Assembly (NCBI RefSeq): GCF_024461735.1
Contig: NZ_JANGAD010000011.1
Location: 1 to 64,000, forward strand
Reading direction: 5' to 3'
Source of the DNA: Anaerotignum propionicum
Lineage (GTDB): Bacteria > Bacillota > Clostridia > Lachnospirales > Anaerotignaceae
DNA: 64,000 bases
A program made the position numbers and the translations under genes. This document shows, one piece after another, positions 38,201 through 47,068 of the stretch. The first letter of the stretch is position 1. Each line of letters opens with the position of its first letter. Below the pieces are notes generated by a model. That model was not told the origin of the DNA. It did no database searches and saw only the letters and a program-made list of their open reading frames with translations.

Positions 38201-39456
38201 TCTGTTACCATTACTGTAAAGGTGAATTGTCCTGCTTTTTCACCAACAATTCCCCTCAACTCACCTGAATTGCTCAGTTTCAATCCCCTAGGCAATTCCC
38301 CTCTGCTTACCTTAAAACTTTTTTCCCCCGTTCCCCCCGCAGCTTCGAATTGATGGATATAGTACTTTCCTTCTATTGCTGGAGCCATAGGCGACTTATC
38401 TAATGCTAAAGTCCTAGTGGGTTGTACAGTAAGTATAATGGTATTTGATTTATTAGTTGTGTTTTCAAAAGCACCACTTTCGAAATAAATGGATATCTTA
38501 TCCCCTTCCTTTAACCTGTTTCCATCTACGCTATATATGTTTAGATTTACCTGTTTCTTTAAACGGCTACCTAAACTAAAGCCATTATTAATATTATTGC
38601 CTTCCTTATCTTCAGCACTAAAGTGTATTAATAGCTGGTTTTTAAAAATATTATTTTCCACGTTGATGAATACTGACATATAATTATTTTCGTCTTCCCC
38701 TTCACACAAAACGGAGTCTGTGCTGATGATAGGAGCCTCATCTTCTTCTCCTTCATATAACGCAGAGTCCGTGCTGATGATAGGTGCCTCCCCTTCTGAC
38801 TCAATGATCATTGTATATTCATGGGTGTCTGATTTGGTGATTATATCAGCATCCGTTGCCTTGACTGTAAAAGTATAACTACCTGCTCTTGAAGGAGTAC
38901 CGGTCAAATTTCCAGATTCACCCAATGTTAGCCCATCCGGCACCTCCCCTTCTAAAAGTTTAAAAGTAGCAATATTTACAATGCCTTCTGCCGTAAAAGT
39001 GTAAGAATATGTCTCACCCACCTTTCCCATTTTGGGATTTTCCGTTTCCAACTTCACATTTCTGGTGGGCTGAACTGCTAAAGATAAGACATTGCTTATG
39101 GTATTAGACCCCACCCCACTGTCTTTAATGAATATCTCAACTTCATCACCAGCCTCTAACAATTCCACATCCTTTTTTATTTTCTCAATGGTAATATGTG
39201 TCTCATCATCCAGTGTAAAATCAAAGCTCCCCCCTATTCCTCCAATTGATACTGATATGTCTTCCTTTGTAATTGTTGAGAGAAAAGTATCATTCTCAAG
39301 GGTTAACACCACCTTATCAAATCCGTCCTCCCCTGCATACAAGGTTGAGCTTGATGAAATAGTGGGCTGAAATGCAAAAGCCGTTTGGGTGCCAAGGGTA
39401 ACACTGAGTAACATGACTACAGTCATAACCCAAGATAGCAATTTCTTTTTTTTCAT
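35227..39456 (-). CDS. Large SLH-domain cell-surface protein with leucine-rich and listerial-type repeats
   Basis: The 1,409-residue protein starts with a signal peptide (MKKKKLLSWVMTVVMLLSVT, cleavage near AFA). Two units follow, each an X domain ending VQPTR and a putative Ig-like domain (YTFTVKATD, FTFTVMVTDD), then BspA-type leucine-rich repeats (about 440-560 and 790-910). Each repeat block is followed by a listerial-type domain with FNGWNTKADGTG or FDGWNTKADGSG. Three C-terminal SLH domains (about 1225-1409: FHDVTGWYKDSVMYL, FGDVGDKDWFFQAV, FADEDEIADYAKTAV) bind cell wall polymers. It is probably an adhesin or scaffold. GGAAGGG precedes the ATG at 39456. The product architecture is duplicated, so internal recombination is likely in its history. 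Confidence 0.9.
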   Translation of the reverse strand: MKKKKLLSWVMTVVMLLSVTLGTQTAFAFQPTISSSSTLYAGEDGFDKVVLTLENDTFLSTITKEDISVSIGGIGGSFDFTLDDETHITIEKIKKDVELLEAGDEVEIFIKDSGVGSNTISNVLSLAVQPTRNVKLETENPKMGKVGETYSYTFTAEGIVNIATFKLLEGEVPDGLTLGESGNLTGTPSRAGSYTFTVKATDADIITKSDTHEYTMIIESEGEAPIISTDSALYEGEEDEAPIISTDSVLCEGEDENNYMSVFINVENNIFKNQLLIHFSAEDKEGNNINNGFSLGSRLKKQVNLNIYSVDGNRLKEGDKISIYFESGAFENTTNKSNTIILTVQPTRTLALDKSPMAPAIEGKYYIHQFEAAGGTGEKSFKVSRGELPRGLKLSNSGELRGIVGEKAGQFTFTVMVTDDATPATTDSYEYTLIVKDEETGGDYLHIDGRIIKYVGREKDIAIPSEIDGKPITVIGKNAFEDFDIENIIVPDGIETIEKQAFASCPQLKSVVIAKSVKYIGQDVIRCSGNNFMKVIFTGKPPMMDYDAFWDCNENFKIYYPSNETGYGPNWQGYTCIAYDATATYNVIYDGNGNSGGVLPKDNREYYTGDSFTVPLCDITKLENRFNGWNTKADGTGENYDSGDIVTVAAENITLYAMWDNKTYTITKDPTLKNGSISIYVNGKEASQAAKNDKVKIVVRPNQGYRYEPMTLCYYIKETEIINSIDDSLIMPLEPTETEYEFIMTDNNITVDANFEPDTTKYSKVNIVDYIFIKRYYGSGGNIFISSSIDGKKVLALVGRVFYNQYNLTGVSLPQGIIQVDGPVFYGCHSLRAVELPESLEVIERFAFKNCGSLESIRIPNIVHRLGIEVFSQCPMLRQVCFEGDAPEEVLQNTFKGANPDLVIYYREGAKGFNVAPWTDFTTKSYKHLVKYKDNGAESGIVPREHILIDDSLIQIKENSGGLVKSGYKFDGWNTKADGSGTDYAVGESMKVSEDMVLYAKWTPKSNGGGSSSGTKIQPTATTKATGSSNVEVKADQNGKAIVAEKQILDAMAQAEKNSEGVVTITVNTTKDIKSIETKIPDTAIASLAEKMSKGIGVVTPVAELNFDQGALKSIKNGAIGDLKILVERVESNTLSQEGRQLIGNRPIYRFSVTRGDKVISQFDGTVTVSIPYIPSEDEDVNALVIYSINEDGKLEMVKDCVYDAKTGRIIFKTNHFSQYAVGNNKVVFHDVTGWYKDSVMYLASRNIIKGKNQGYFMPNDNITRAEFVQILANMSGADVSKYGYSAFGDVGDKDWFFQAVAWAKDNGVVSGSGGDFKPNAYITREEMAVIIERYVTKVANRRLEVIDNSNKFADEDEIADYAKTAVETMKNSGMIAGKENHTFAPKENATRAEGAKMLSTVMQRFIKD
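38689..38790 (-). repeat. 51-bp tandem duplication inside the surface protein gene
   Basis: Two adjacent 51-bp units encode EAPIISTDSALYEGEED and EAPIISTDSVLCEGEDE. The DNA is still very similar, including the shared GTGCTGATGATAGG. It lies at the joint between the first and second domain units, so it could change copy number by slippage. Confidence 0.75.
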
Positions 39457-39484
39457 TTTTATATCCCTTCCTTCAAAAATATTT

Positions 39485-39715
39485 TCACTTTTGAACCATT
39501 TGAAATAACTCATGAATGGAGATTTCAACTTCATTTCCCCAGAAAATGCAGACTCCATCTGTAGTTACCTTTTTAAATAATTCTTCATCCATTAGAATTC
39601 CGAATCTCAAAGTTTTTAGCCTGCTTTCCATTTCAAACACAACACTGCATCCATTTTCCAATTGAACCTCAAGCTTGTAATCCTCTAAGGGAACTACTTT
39701 TTTTATCCCACTCAC
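39485..39715 (-). CDS. DUF2442 family protein
   Basis: The 76-residue protein matches DUF2442: KKVVPLEDYKLEVQLENGCSVVFEM, a middle LKTLRFGILMDEELFKKV and IFWGNEVEISIHELF. The family's role is unknown; it often accompanies toxin-antitoxin-like or surface genes. The start is a GTG at 39715 after GGAGGTGA. It is 28 bases upstream of the surface protein gene and close behind a terminator-like hairpin, so both may depend on read-through. Confidence 0.8.
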   Translation of the reverse strand: MSGIKKVVPLEDYKLEVQLENGCSVVFEMESRLKTLRFGILMDEELFKKVTTDGVCIFWGNEVEISIHELFQMVQK

Positions 39716-39734
39716 ATTTTCACCTCCATAAAAC

Positions 39735-39773
39735 AAAAAATCCATCATACATAAATTGTATAACGGATTTTTT
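39735..39773. terminator. Terminator/attenuator-like hairpin between the MalT-like gene and the DUF2442 gene
   Basis: AAAAAATCC and GGATTTTTT form a 9-bp stem whose loop holds a second small stem (ATACA/TGTAT). On the minus strand TGTTTT follows. Only 20 bases remain to the DUF2442 start, too few for a separate promoter. Confidence 0.7.
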
Positions 39774-39810
39774 ACGACGTCTGTCCCCCATAGGGTGAAT
39801 ATTTAGAAAA

Positions 39811-42300
39811 TTATCTATTTTTTTCTTTAAAATGCTGTTTCAAAACAACCCTCGAATTGACATTCAATTTCTCAAAGACTCTTTTCAACATGGTTTTTAC
39901 AGTATTTTGAGATATAAACAGCTTTTCTCCAATTTCTTTATTGGTAAAACCCTCCGCCGCCAAAAAGGCTATCTCCATTTCCCGCTGGCTGAGCTCTCGC
40001 TTATTTTCGTATGACGTTTCAGCGCTTTTAAGAACTATTTGCGCTTCATAGGGTTGATAAATATCCAAAATGCGGTTTATATCCTCCGGAAAAAAGTCTT
40101 GTTCCCTAAGCAATAACAATAGCGGTTTTATGTAATCACAGTTTTCCACAAAAGGAATATATATCTTATCTTGAAATGCCATCTCCATTGCAATTTTTAA
40201 AGACGCTATCCCATCCTCACGCCTAAATATTTTCTCATAAGCGGCGGCAACATAAATCCTTGTATAAATTTCTCCAAGGGCATTGGGAAATACCGATGCA
40301 ACACCTATAAATTGGTCTGCAATCCCCAACAATTTATAATACTCCTTCTGTATCAGCAGTACCCTGCCGTAAACAATATTCAAAAATGCCTTTGACGGAT
40401 AATACAGTTTACTAGATTCAAAATCTCCATTTTCTATCCAGCTTGCAATTTGAGGTTCTTTCTCCAAAAAAGCCAACAGGAATCCCTTGCAAAGGTCAAT
40501 GGTATGGATATGGTCATATTGTCTTTCCTGCTTCATTTCCTCATACATCTTATCCAGAGTATCGTAAACAAATAATGTATCACCTTTTAATAAGGCTATT
40601 CGCATTCGTAAAAACAAGGTAGAAAGCATAATATCATATTGCCCATATTCAACTGCTTTATAATAACCCTTATGAGCCAAAATTTCTGCATTTACAAAAT
40701 CACCTCGGTTGAAGTACCACTCTGCTTCCATCACACTGGCTCCGCCGCTTCCGTGACCGGATGTTATTTTACAATAAAGGGGCAATACTTGTTTTACATC
40801 CCCTAGCTCCCGCTCCAAGCGGCCTGCTTTGCGATAGAACATATATAATACCGAGGGTGAGCCAAAGGTCCAACCAAATTTTGTATCAAAAAAACGGATG
40901 GGCTGCTCCAGCAATTCATTTGCAATTTCCATATGCTCCAGCATTTGAGGTACATCATTAAATTTTGAAATACTTAAAAGCACCTGAAATTCACCCATTA
41001 GTAATTTGCGATTTGAGGCATCCAAGCTTTTTGACTGTTCAATCACCATGGCAAGCTCAATACATGCCTTTTCAAACCGTTCAAATTCATTGATCATAAA
41101 TAAATTTATGACGTAAATCAAAAGTGCTACTGGGTGTTTTTCTCTAATCTCAAAGGGACATTCCTCAAAAAATTTAATAAATAAGTCCTTCCCGTTTTGA
41201 AAAACATAGTCCCCTCGGTCAGACTCCAACACTTCCATCAGCATATCAAAGTCTTTAATTTTATAAAAATATTTCAGTGCTGAAAAATAGTCTCCTTTGC
41301 TCCTATACCAAAGAGCCATATTTTGATAAATATTCTTCTTTTCCGTTTCGCCTAGGAATTGGAACTTCTCTCTTAGCAGTTTTATAAAAAGGCTGTGGAT
41401 ATGATATATTTTTGTCTTTTCATCAAATCGGATTAAAGCATTTTTGCCTATAATTTCCGAAAGGAGCCTATCTGCACCCTCCTTCTGCCAAGCAAAGCTA
41501 GCCTGTTCTAGCGTGAAATAGTCAAAAAAACAAATTACGTTGAGAAAACTCTTTACCTCATGGGAAAAAGAACTATATAATGTGCTTTCCAATAATTTAT
41601 ATATATTTTCCGTACTGGTAAAACTGCCATCCTCCAAATAATTTAGCAACAGCAGATAGATGGCACTAATCCAGCCTTCCGTCAAACCATACAGTTGTTC
41701 AGCTTGAGCCACCTTTAAGTTTATACCACATAGCTTATAATAAGCTTGAATCTCTTTTACATCAAATTCAAAGGTTTCCTTTGCTATGTATTTTAGATAA
41801 CCCTTTAATTTCAATTCCTCAAGGGTTTCAAATTTTATGAATCTTACAATTAATACAATCTTGAGATTTGGTATTTGGTGCTCAATCAGATATTTTATAA
41901 AGGCATCACTTTCAACACATTCACAAATGTGATAATCATCAATCACCAGGATTGTGGTATTAGAGAATGCAATTCCTTCCATGATGCCCACCGCCTCATG
42001 CAATAAAACACCATCATCAGGAAAACCCAATTGACTAAGGTTGTTGGCACACTCAACATCAAGCTCACGAACCATATTGCAAAAGCCTTCCCAGAAACCG
42101 TGGGTTAGACTATCATAAATTCTTTGCCATTTGATGTCCCCATCAAAATTTTTAAGGCATTCTCTCACAGCCGTGGTCTTTCCATACCCCATGGGCGCCT
42201 CAACAATTGTAAGGGGATATTCCAAAATTTCGTTTATTTCTTGGGTTGTTCTATGGGGAAAATATAAGCTTTTCGTATTGTGAATTTTCGTGTTTGCCAT
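39811..42300 (-). CDS. MalT-like LuxR-family ATP-dependent regulator
   Basis: The 829-residue protein has an N-terminal STAND-type ATPase with Walker A EAPMGYGKTTAV and Walker B ILVIDDYHIC. A long helical, TPR-like middle region and a C-terminal LuxR helix-turn-helix (LSQREMEIAFLAAEGFTNKEIGEKLFISQNTVKTMLKRVFEKLNV) follow. MalT-like proteins are activators triggered by a ligand bound in the middle domain. The ATG at 42300 follows AGGGG. It precedes the DUF2442 and surface protein genes on the same strand and probably controls them. Confidence 0.9.
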   Translation of the reverse strand: MANTKIHNTKSLYFPHRTTQEINEILEYPLTIVEAPMGYGKTTAVRECLKNFDGDIKWQRIYDSLTHGFWEGFCNMVRELDVECANNLSQLGFPDDGVLLHEAVGIMEGIAFSNTTILVIDDYHICECVESDAFIKYLIEHQIPNLKIVLIVRFIKFETLEELKLKGYLKYIAKETFEFDVKEIQAYYKLCGINLKVAQAEQLYGLTEGWISAIYLLLLNYLEDGSFTSTENIYKLLESTLYSSFSHEVKSFLNVICFFDYFTLEQASFAWQKEGADRLLSEIIGKNALIRFDEKTKIYHIHSLFIKLLREKFQFLGETEKKNIYQNMALWYRSKGDYFSALKYFYKIKDFDMLMEVLESDRGDYVFQNGKDLFIKFFEECPFEIREKHPVALLIYVINLFMINEFERFEKACIELAMVIEQSKSLDASNRKLLMGEFQVLLSISKFNDVPQMLEHMEIANELLEQPIRFFDTKFGWTFGSPSVLYMFYRKAGRLERELGDVKQVLPLYCKITSGHGSGGASVMEAEWYFNRGDFVNAEILAHKGYYKAVEYGQYDIMLSTLFLRMRIALLKGDTLFVYDTLDKMYEEMKQERQYDHIHTIDLCKGFLLAFLEKEPQIASWIENGDFESSKLYYPSKAFLNIVYGRVLLIQKEYYKLLGIADQFIGVASVFPNALGEIYTRIYVAAAYEKIFRREDGIASLKIAMEMAFQDKIYIPFVENCDYIKPLLLLLREQDFFPEDINRILDIYQPYEAQIVLKSAETSYENKRELSQREMEIAFLAAEGFTNKEIGEKLFISQNTVKTMLKRVFEKLNVNSRVVLKQHFKEKNR

Positions 42301-42377
42301 GGTTATACCCCTATTATTATAAAATGGATTCATATGAATGAAAGTGTAAATTCTATTCTTGTTCTGTATTAATCCAT

Positions 42378-42406
42378 ATTATAGCAAAATAGGCATTTAC
42401 ATTCAA
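42378..42406 (-). promoter_or_regulatory. Promoter of the MalT-like regulator gene
   Basis: On the minus strand TTGAAT, 17 bases and an extended -10 TGCTATAAT. Confidence 0.75.
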
Positions 42407-42464
42407 CCAGAGGAATTTCCTTGAAATGTCAATTGCTTGCTATGATTTTCTCAAACTCAAAATT

Positions 42465-42492
42465 TTGCAAAAATTGAAAATTATGCTATACT
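42465..42492 (+). promoter_or_regulatory. Promoter of the broken lipoprotein gene
   Basis: TTGCAA, 16 bases and an extended -10 TGCTATACT. A 7-bp hairpin (ACCATTC/GAATGGT, 42524-42549) overlaps the ribosome binding site of the gene. Confidence 0.5.
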
Positions 42493-42556
42493 CACTATGT
42501 ATCATTATTATTAGGTGATTAAGACCATTCTTTTTAGGGTCTGAATGGTGGTATTT

Positions 42557-43032
42557 ATGAAAAAAAGATTGCTTTTCTTTGCTTTGATCGTAGCATTTTT
42601 ATTACCATCTTGCAGTGACATTATGAAAAATCAAACTGGAATGATAATACAACCAACTAGATTTTCAAATGAAACCCAAAAGGATATACGAAGATGGAAA
42701 ATGGGTGAGTGGTGGAAGCGTGTCTAATAGTGAACGCCAATTAGATATGAACAATAGGCTTGCCATTCATCTCAAAGAAACAGGCGTTGATATATTTACA
42801 TTTGATAAAACAGGAGATTATATAAAATATGGTCTTAATAGAGGCGGCATGGAATTAAAAAATTCTATTTCCATTGCATCCCAACGAATTACAAAGCCCA
42901 CTCAAATAAGTTTAAATGAAGAAATCCCTATGTGGGTAATGTGGGGAACGAATAAAAACAGTATGGAATTTGGAATGCACCGAGGGTGTTGCAATTACAA
43001 TAACATTTTCTGATAAGAAAATAAAACAATAG
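42557..43032 (+). pseudogene. Lipoprotein gene with two frameshifts
   Basis: It begins with a lipoprotein signal peptide (MKKRLLFFALIVAFLLPSC). After about 40 codons the first frame is lost near a CCCAAAAGG stretch at 42677; the neighbouring frame continues as KRIYEDGKWVSGGSVSNSE...NKNSMEFG to about 42970. A further shift restores a natural ending, CTEGVAITITFSDKKIKQ, with stop at 43030-43032. The joined protein would have about 155 residues. I recognise no family. Sequencing error could also explain it, but two events within 300 bases beside another relic favour decay. Confidence 0.6.
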
Positions 43033-43109
43033 TCAAATAATCATTGTTAATGTAAAACAAGAGATGGCAAAATTAATTTCATTAACATTTTAATATACAA
43101 GGAGAAACT

Positions 43110-43301
43110 ATGAACGGACAAAATAGATCTAATGTTAAAATTGGTGCAACAGTTAAAATTGTTTTGAAGGCTGATCAAAGGACCGGAAAACTAACAGAAG
43201 GAACGGTAAAAAAAATACTGACGAATAGTCCCACCCACCCCCATGGTATCAAAGTTATGTTAGACGACGGTCAAGTAGGAAGAATTCAGGAAATTTTATA
43301 A
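43110..43301 (+). CDS. ywbE: YwbE family protein
   Basis: The 63-residue protein closely follows the YwbE/DUF2196 pattern: NGQNRSNVKIGATVKIVLK, DQRTGKLTEGTVKKILTNSP, THPHGIKVMLDDGQVGRIQ. It is a small beta-rich protein of unknown function. AAGGAGAAACT lies before the ATG. It sits between two decayed genes and appears intact. Confidence 0.88.
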   Translation: MNGQNRSNVKIGATVKIVLKADQRTGKLTEGTVKKILTNSPTHPHGIKVMLDDGQVGRIQEIL

Positions 43302-43339
43302 TCAAATTAGATACGATGCTTGAAAAGAACGAAGAATCC

Positions 43340-43737
43340 AAAAGCCACTACAAGAAATAGAAAGAATCAGATTATCATATAGAATATCTCGAAAAGAGGT
43401 TATACAATTTTTAAAAAAAACAGAAAGAAAATCCAGAAAATCCGAATTCTTTGGTGGGGATTTATAGTCCTTTCCAATTTATTGCTTGGAATCCTTTCTG
43501 CGAAATATAATTTATCAATTCAAATGACGCTTTCTAGCTTTGGTACGAAGAGTTCCTTCATAAGGTTGAGAGTCTAACCCCCATTTTAGAAAAAGAAATC
43601 GATGCAGACAAATATATTGCCGAAAACCTTTCATTGCTTTAAGGCAAGAAATCAATGCAAATTATAGCAATACTCAACATGAATATTTGCGAGGGGTATT
43701 GCAAAAAAGGGAATTATGAAAAAGCCAACGCCCATCC
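43340..43737 (+). pseudogene. Decayed gene, probably a TPR-like protein
   Basis: No long frame remains, yet short stretches in different frames read like one protein: LQEIERIRLSYRISRKEVIQ, then NPNSLVGIYSPFQFIAWNPF, then KVESLTPILEKEIDADKYIAE. After a stop at 43640 the last frame goes on as GKKSMQIIAILNMNICEGYC followed by KKGNYEKAN, like a tetratricopeptide helix pair. Several frameshifts and stops are needed to join them. It runs up to the convergent gene at 43738. Confidence 0.4.
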
Positions 43738-44487
43738 TTATTTTTTCAGTATTCTCTTTAAATAGTTTACATCTAACAAATTCACTGTCTCAAAACTCCC
43801 TTTATAAAATACTGCCCAATTATTGAAAACACATGGCAGTTCCTTTGCCTTTTGCAAGGTATCCACCTGAATGATAGAGACAGGAACCTCCTGTATTTCA
43901 CAATACTGTTTTACCATTTCAATGGTTTGAAACACAAAGGGACACTGCATATCATAATAAATGGTCAACTCTTTAGTTTCAATATTTTGTTTTTTAGCAC
44001 TCTCTGCAAACTTGGGTGTTGTCCCGTCAAAAGAAAGGGCAAGCAAATCATACTCATTTTCTGTTGTATCAACAACCTCGAATCCAAACCTCTTTGCAAA
44101 TGATTGGTCAGAAAGCCATGATTTTTGTTTTTTTGCCCCAAGCATGCATACACCGGATTTGCCCTTTTCTTTGGCATCAGCCAAACAATATTCCATCAGC
44201 ATTTCCCCATACCCTTCTCCTTTGTAACTACCAGTAACCCATAAGCAATAAAGATAATAGTAGTTTTCACCGATTATGGGTACCCAGGCAGTTTCGAGAG
44301 GCGCATATTCGATAAAAACAGTAGCCTTTGCATTTAGTTTCCGAAAGACATGTCCTTCTTTTAGTCGTTCAGAAAGCCACTGTTTCTTTGCATCAATACC
44401 TGGATGGCTTTTTTTGCTACGGATAATACAGCATAAATGCTCACTAGCTAGGTTTTCCGTTGTTAAATTTACAAAATCCATATCCAT
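43738..44487 (-). CDS. GNAT acetyltransferase with YoaP C-terminal domain
   Basis: The 249-residue protein resembles Bacillus YoaP. An N-terminal GNAT domain has the acetyl-CoA loop (GSYKGEGYGEMLMEYCLADAKEKGKSGVCML). A C-terminal YoaP-like/thioredoxin-like part contains ELTIYYDMQCPFVFQTIEMVKQYC. GGAG lies nine bases before the ATG at 44487; the frame is open five codons further. Substrate unknown. It is a lone gene convergent with the relic at 43340-43737. Confidence 0.88.
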   Translation of the reverse strand: MDMDFVNLTTENLASEHLCCIIRSKKSHPGIDAKKQWLSERLKEGHVFRKLNAKATVFIEYAPLETAWVPIIGENYYYLYCLWVTGSYKGEGYGEMLMEYCLADAKEKGKSGVCMLGAKKQKSWLSDQSFAKRFGFEVVDTTENEYDLLALSFDGTTPKFAESAKKQNIETKELTIYYDMQCPFVFQTIEMVKQYCEIQEVPVSIIQVDTLQKAKELPCVFNNWAVFYKGSFETVNLLDVNYLKRILKK

Positions 44488-45073
44488 GCATACACACTCC
44501 AAACGAAATTAAATAATATTTAATGCACATTTTGACAAATCAATTTTCCTTAAAAGGAAATCATCACAATCCATATTGTCTTAATTCATAAAATTCGAGT
44601 AAGGTAAAATTATAAAATTATTTATTTGACTCATTTCAAGAAAAAGTTCTTGGGCAATCAATAAAGATGATAATTCCCTCCATCTCATTTCCTGATTAAA
44701 CACGGCACCCTTTATGATTAAAAGCAAGTAACTTTTAAAGAATTGGGCCCATTTTTTGAGATTGAGTTTCTATCTATTATTTTCCATTTAATAGTATTAT
44801 ATAAGCTCAGAAAAAAACTGTCTAGTTATTTGTATCTGTAAATCACATAACAATCCCTTCGTTGGAAAACCTTTCGCTATTAATAAAATACATGTGGCTT
44901 GTTTCCCACCTCAATTTTCAGATTATACTTCATTATCCTTAGAAACCTCCCAATCAGCACTTGTGTATGTAGAAAACTCTACAATCAGGCTTACGCCTTT
45001 ATGCCTTTTCCTAAATCTCATCCATACATAATAGCTGGACATTTTCTCATATGCTTTTCATTTACAATTAAAA
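44488..45073. other. Long A+T-rich gap upstream of the YoaP-like gene
   Basis: It holds a 16-base palindrome TTTCCTT-AA-AAGGAAA at 44545-44560, about 60 bases before the YoaP-like start, which might be a regulatory site. I see no convincing gene or other signal in the rest; open frames there lack ribosome binding sites. Confidence 0.4.
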
Positions 45074-45117
45074 AACAGGCTTGGTTTAAGTAGAATTTCC
45101 CCTTAACCCAAGCCTGT
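45074..45117 (-). terminator. Terminator of the amidohydrolase gene
   Basis: AACAGGCTTGG-TTAAG and its complement form a 17-bp stem with one mismatch. On the minus strand six T follow. Confidence 0.85.
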
Positions 45118-45132
45118 TCTAATTTTTTGTTT

Positions 45133-46749
45133 CTACTTAAGAATGACTCCGGCGCGAGTCCTTTCATAAGGCTCTCCATCTCTTAATACCCAGCAGCCAT
45201 TCATAAAAACATGTTCAATTCCCCTTGGAGGCATATCCATTTTTGCAGAACTTGTGTTATCACGAACCTCATTCCAATCAAACACAGTGATGTCTGCCGC
45301 ATTACCCTTTTTCAAAACACCTCGATCTTTAATATCAAATCTATCTGCCACAGCTTTGGTCATTTTGTGAATTACAGTTTCAATGGGAAGGATATCCCTT
45401 TCATTTGCCATTTGCAAAAACCTTGGAAAACTTCCGAAACTTGCAGGATTTTGGGTGCCCTCCCGTTCAACCCAAGCATCCGTCATAAACATAGAAGCAG
45501 GGTGCTTCATCAGCTCTTCAATGATATTTTGGTTACCAAACTTATATTGCATTACCCTGCATTTGCCGTTACTGTGCTTTGCAAAAAGCATAAATGTCTC
45601 AAATAACGGAAGATTCAATTCCCCTGCTATATCTGTAATAAATCTGCCGTTGAATTCTTTCAGTTCCGGATGATCAATAAAGGCAATCTGGATATCTTCA
45701 TATCCAAAACCCACCATCTTTTTCATCGCTGCCAGCTCGATTTTAAGTCTTGTTAAATCCCCTTTATTCTCAAAAGCACCTGGAATCTTTGCCATAAACC
45801 ATTCAGGGAAAACAACAGAGAGAATTGAGGCTCCGCAAGTGTATGGATAAATGTCAAATTTTATATCAACTCCATCCAGAATCGCCTTGTCTATCAGCTT
45901 CATTGTCTCTTCAAAAGTATTCCAAGTTTTTTCTCCCACAAATATAAGATGGGAGAATTGAAGTTTTACCCCTGTTTCTTTTGCCAAATTAATCATATCC
46001 TTCAAAGCAAGAATATTATGTGCCTTACCAAAGGGCTTAATGGGATAAGTTCCTGATACAATTGACGATGCTCTTGCGTGGGATGTCAGCACTTTATTCT
46101 TCTTTTTCACCAGCTTTGCTACCATTCTAAGTTCATCCATGGTAGAGAATATCCCTGGTTCATATTGCAGCCCTATGGATACGCCTTTGGCGCCGTCATC
46201 CATAGCTCTTCCAAGCAATTTTAGAAGTTCTTTCATTTCATCTTTTGTCATAGGAGAGGAAGAATAGCCTTTGATAGAAGTCCTTGTTGTACCATGGCCC
46301 ACTAGGTTTGCTAAATTAATTGGGATGCCATTTTTCGAAAGTATATCAAAATACTCTCCCATAGTAGACCACTTAATTTCAATCCCCGAAGCCTTAAATG
46401 GATTATTACACACTTTATCTATGTATTTTGTCTTTTTCTTGAAACCCGCCACACCAAAGCCACAATTACCACAGAGAGAGGTGGTTATTCCCTGGTGAAC
46501 AAAAGGATCTGTAAATGTTTCAACATCATCAAGAGGAAGAAACCAATCATTATGGGAATGTACATCTATAAACCCGGGAGAAATCACTTTTCCTGTGCAG
46601 TCAACCACTTCACAATCTATGTTCATTTCTCTTTCTGCTATTTCCTTAATATATCCATTTGAAATTAGAAGGGAACCTATCCACCCTTTTTCTCCCGTTC
46701 CGTCAACGATAAAACCATTTTGTAGTAATATTTTTCTGTCATTTCCCAT
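45133..46749 (-). CDS. N-acyl-D-amino-acid deacylase/D-aminoacylase-type amidohydrolase
   Basis: The 538-residue protein has the amidohydrolase metal motif SPGFIDVHSHND, followed by VHQGITTSLCGNCGFG and NLVGHGTTR, typical of the D-aminoacylase subgroup. SHARASS, LQFSHLIFVG and FMTDAWVER near residues 215, 265 and 425 supply further metal or catalytic residues. It would split an amide in an N-acyl D-amino acid, dipeptide or related compound. GGAGG precedes the ATG. Its promoter carries the same operator-like sequence as the aminotransferase operon at 52846, so it probably feeds the same pathway. Confidence 0.88.
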   Translation of the reverse strand: MGNDRKILLQNGFIVDGTGEKGWIGSLLISNGYIKEIAEREMNIDCEVVDCTGKVISPGFIDVHSHNDWFLPLDDVETFTDPFVHQGITTSLCGNCGFGVAGFKKKTKYIDKVCNNPFKASGIEIKWSTMGEYFDILSKNGIPINLANLVGHGTTRTSIKGYSSSPMTKDEMKELLKLLGRAMDDGAKGVSIGLQYEPGIFSTMDELRMVAKLVKKKNKVLTSHARASSIVSGTYPIKPFGKAHNILALKDMINLAKETGVKLQFSHLIFVGEKTWNTFEETMKLIDKAILDGVDIKFDIYPYTCGASILSVVFPEWFMAKIPGAFENKGDLTRLKIELAAMKKMVGFGYEDIQIAFIDHPELKEFNGRFITDIAGELNLPLFETFMLFAKHSNGKCRVMQYKFGNQNIIEELMKHPASMFMTDAWVEREGTQNPASFGSFPRFLQMANERDILPIETVIHKMTKAVADRFDIKDRGVLKKGNAADITVFDWNEVRDNTSSAKMDMPPRGIEHVFMNGCWVLRDGEPYERTRAGVILK

Positions 46750-46901
46750 GGTAATACCTCCTCAAGTTTGTAGTATGAAAATGAAAACTTTCGTCTAGAG
46801 AATGTTGATTTGAGAATTAACCGTGTTGACTATATCCTTTTGGTTTCTGTGAAAATTGAACGCCTCGGATTTTCCAAAGATCTTTAAAACAAATGAAAAT
46901 G

Positions 46902-46917
46902 GAATGAGCACTCACTC
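46902..46917. promoter_or_regulatory. Operator-like GAATGAGCACTCACTC, copy 1
   Basis: It is a quasi-palindrome with six of eight positions symmetric, and matches the pattern GARYGAGCRCTCRCTC shared with 52869-52884, including a following CGTT. It lies just downstream of the promoter at 46928-46957. Confidence 0.7.
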
Positions 46918-46927
46918 GTTATTATTT

Positions 46928-46957
46928 ATTATATTACGCTAATAATTTCCAAGTCAA
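46928..46957 (-). promoter_or_regulatory. Promoter of the amidohydrolase gene
   Basis: On the minus strand TTGACT, 18 bases and TATAAT, with the operator-like element 10 bases downstream of the -10 box. Confidence 0.75.
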
Positions 46958-47068
46958 TATTTTTAATCAGTGTACTATATATTTATAAAGCTAAACACGC
47001 TTCCTCTCTCACCGTAAAGCCGAATACCCATGAAACGATAATTACAATGAACTTGAGCAAAAATATAA

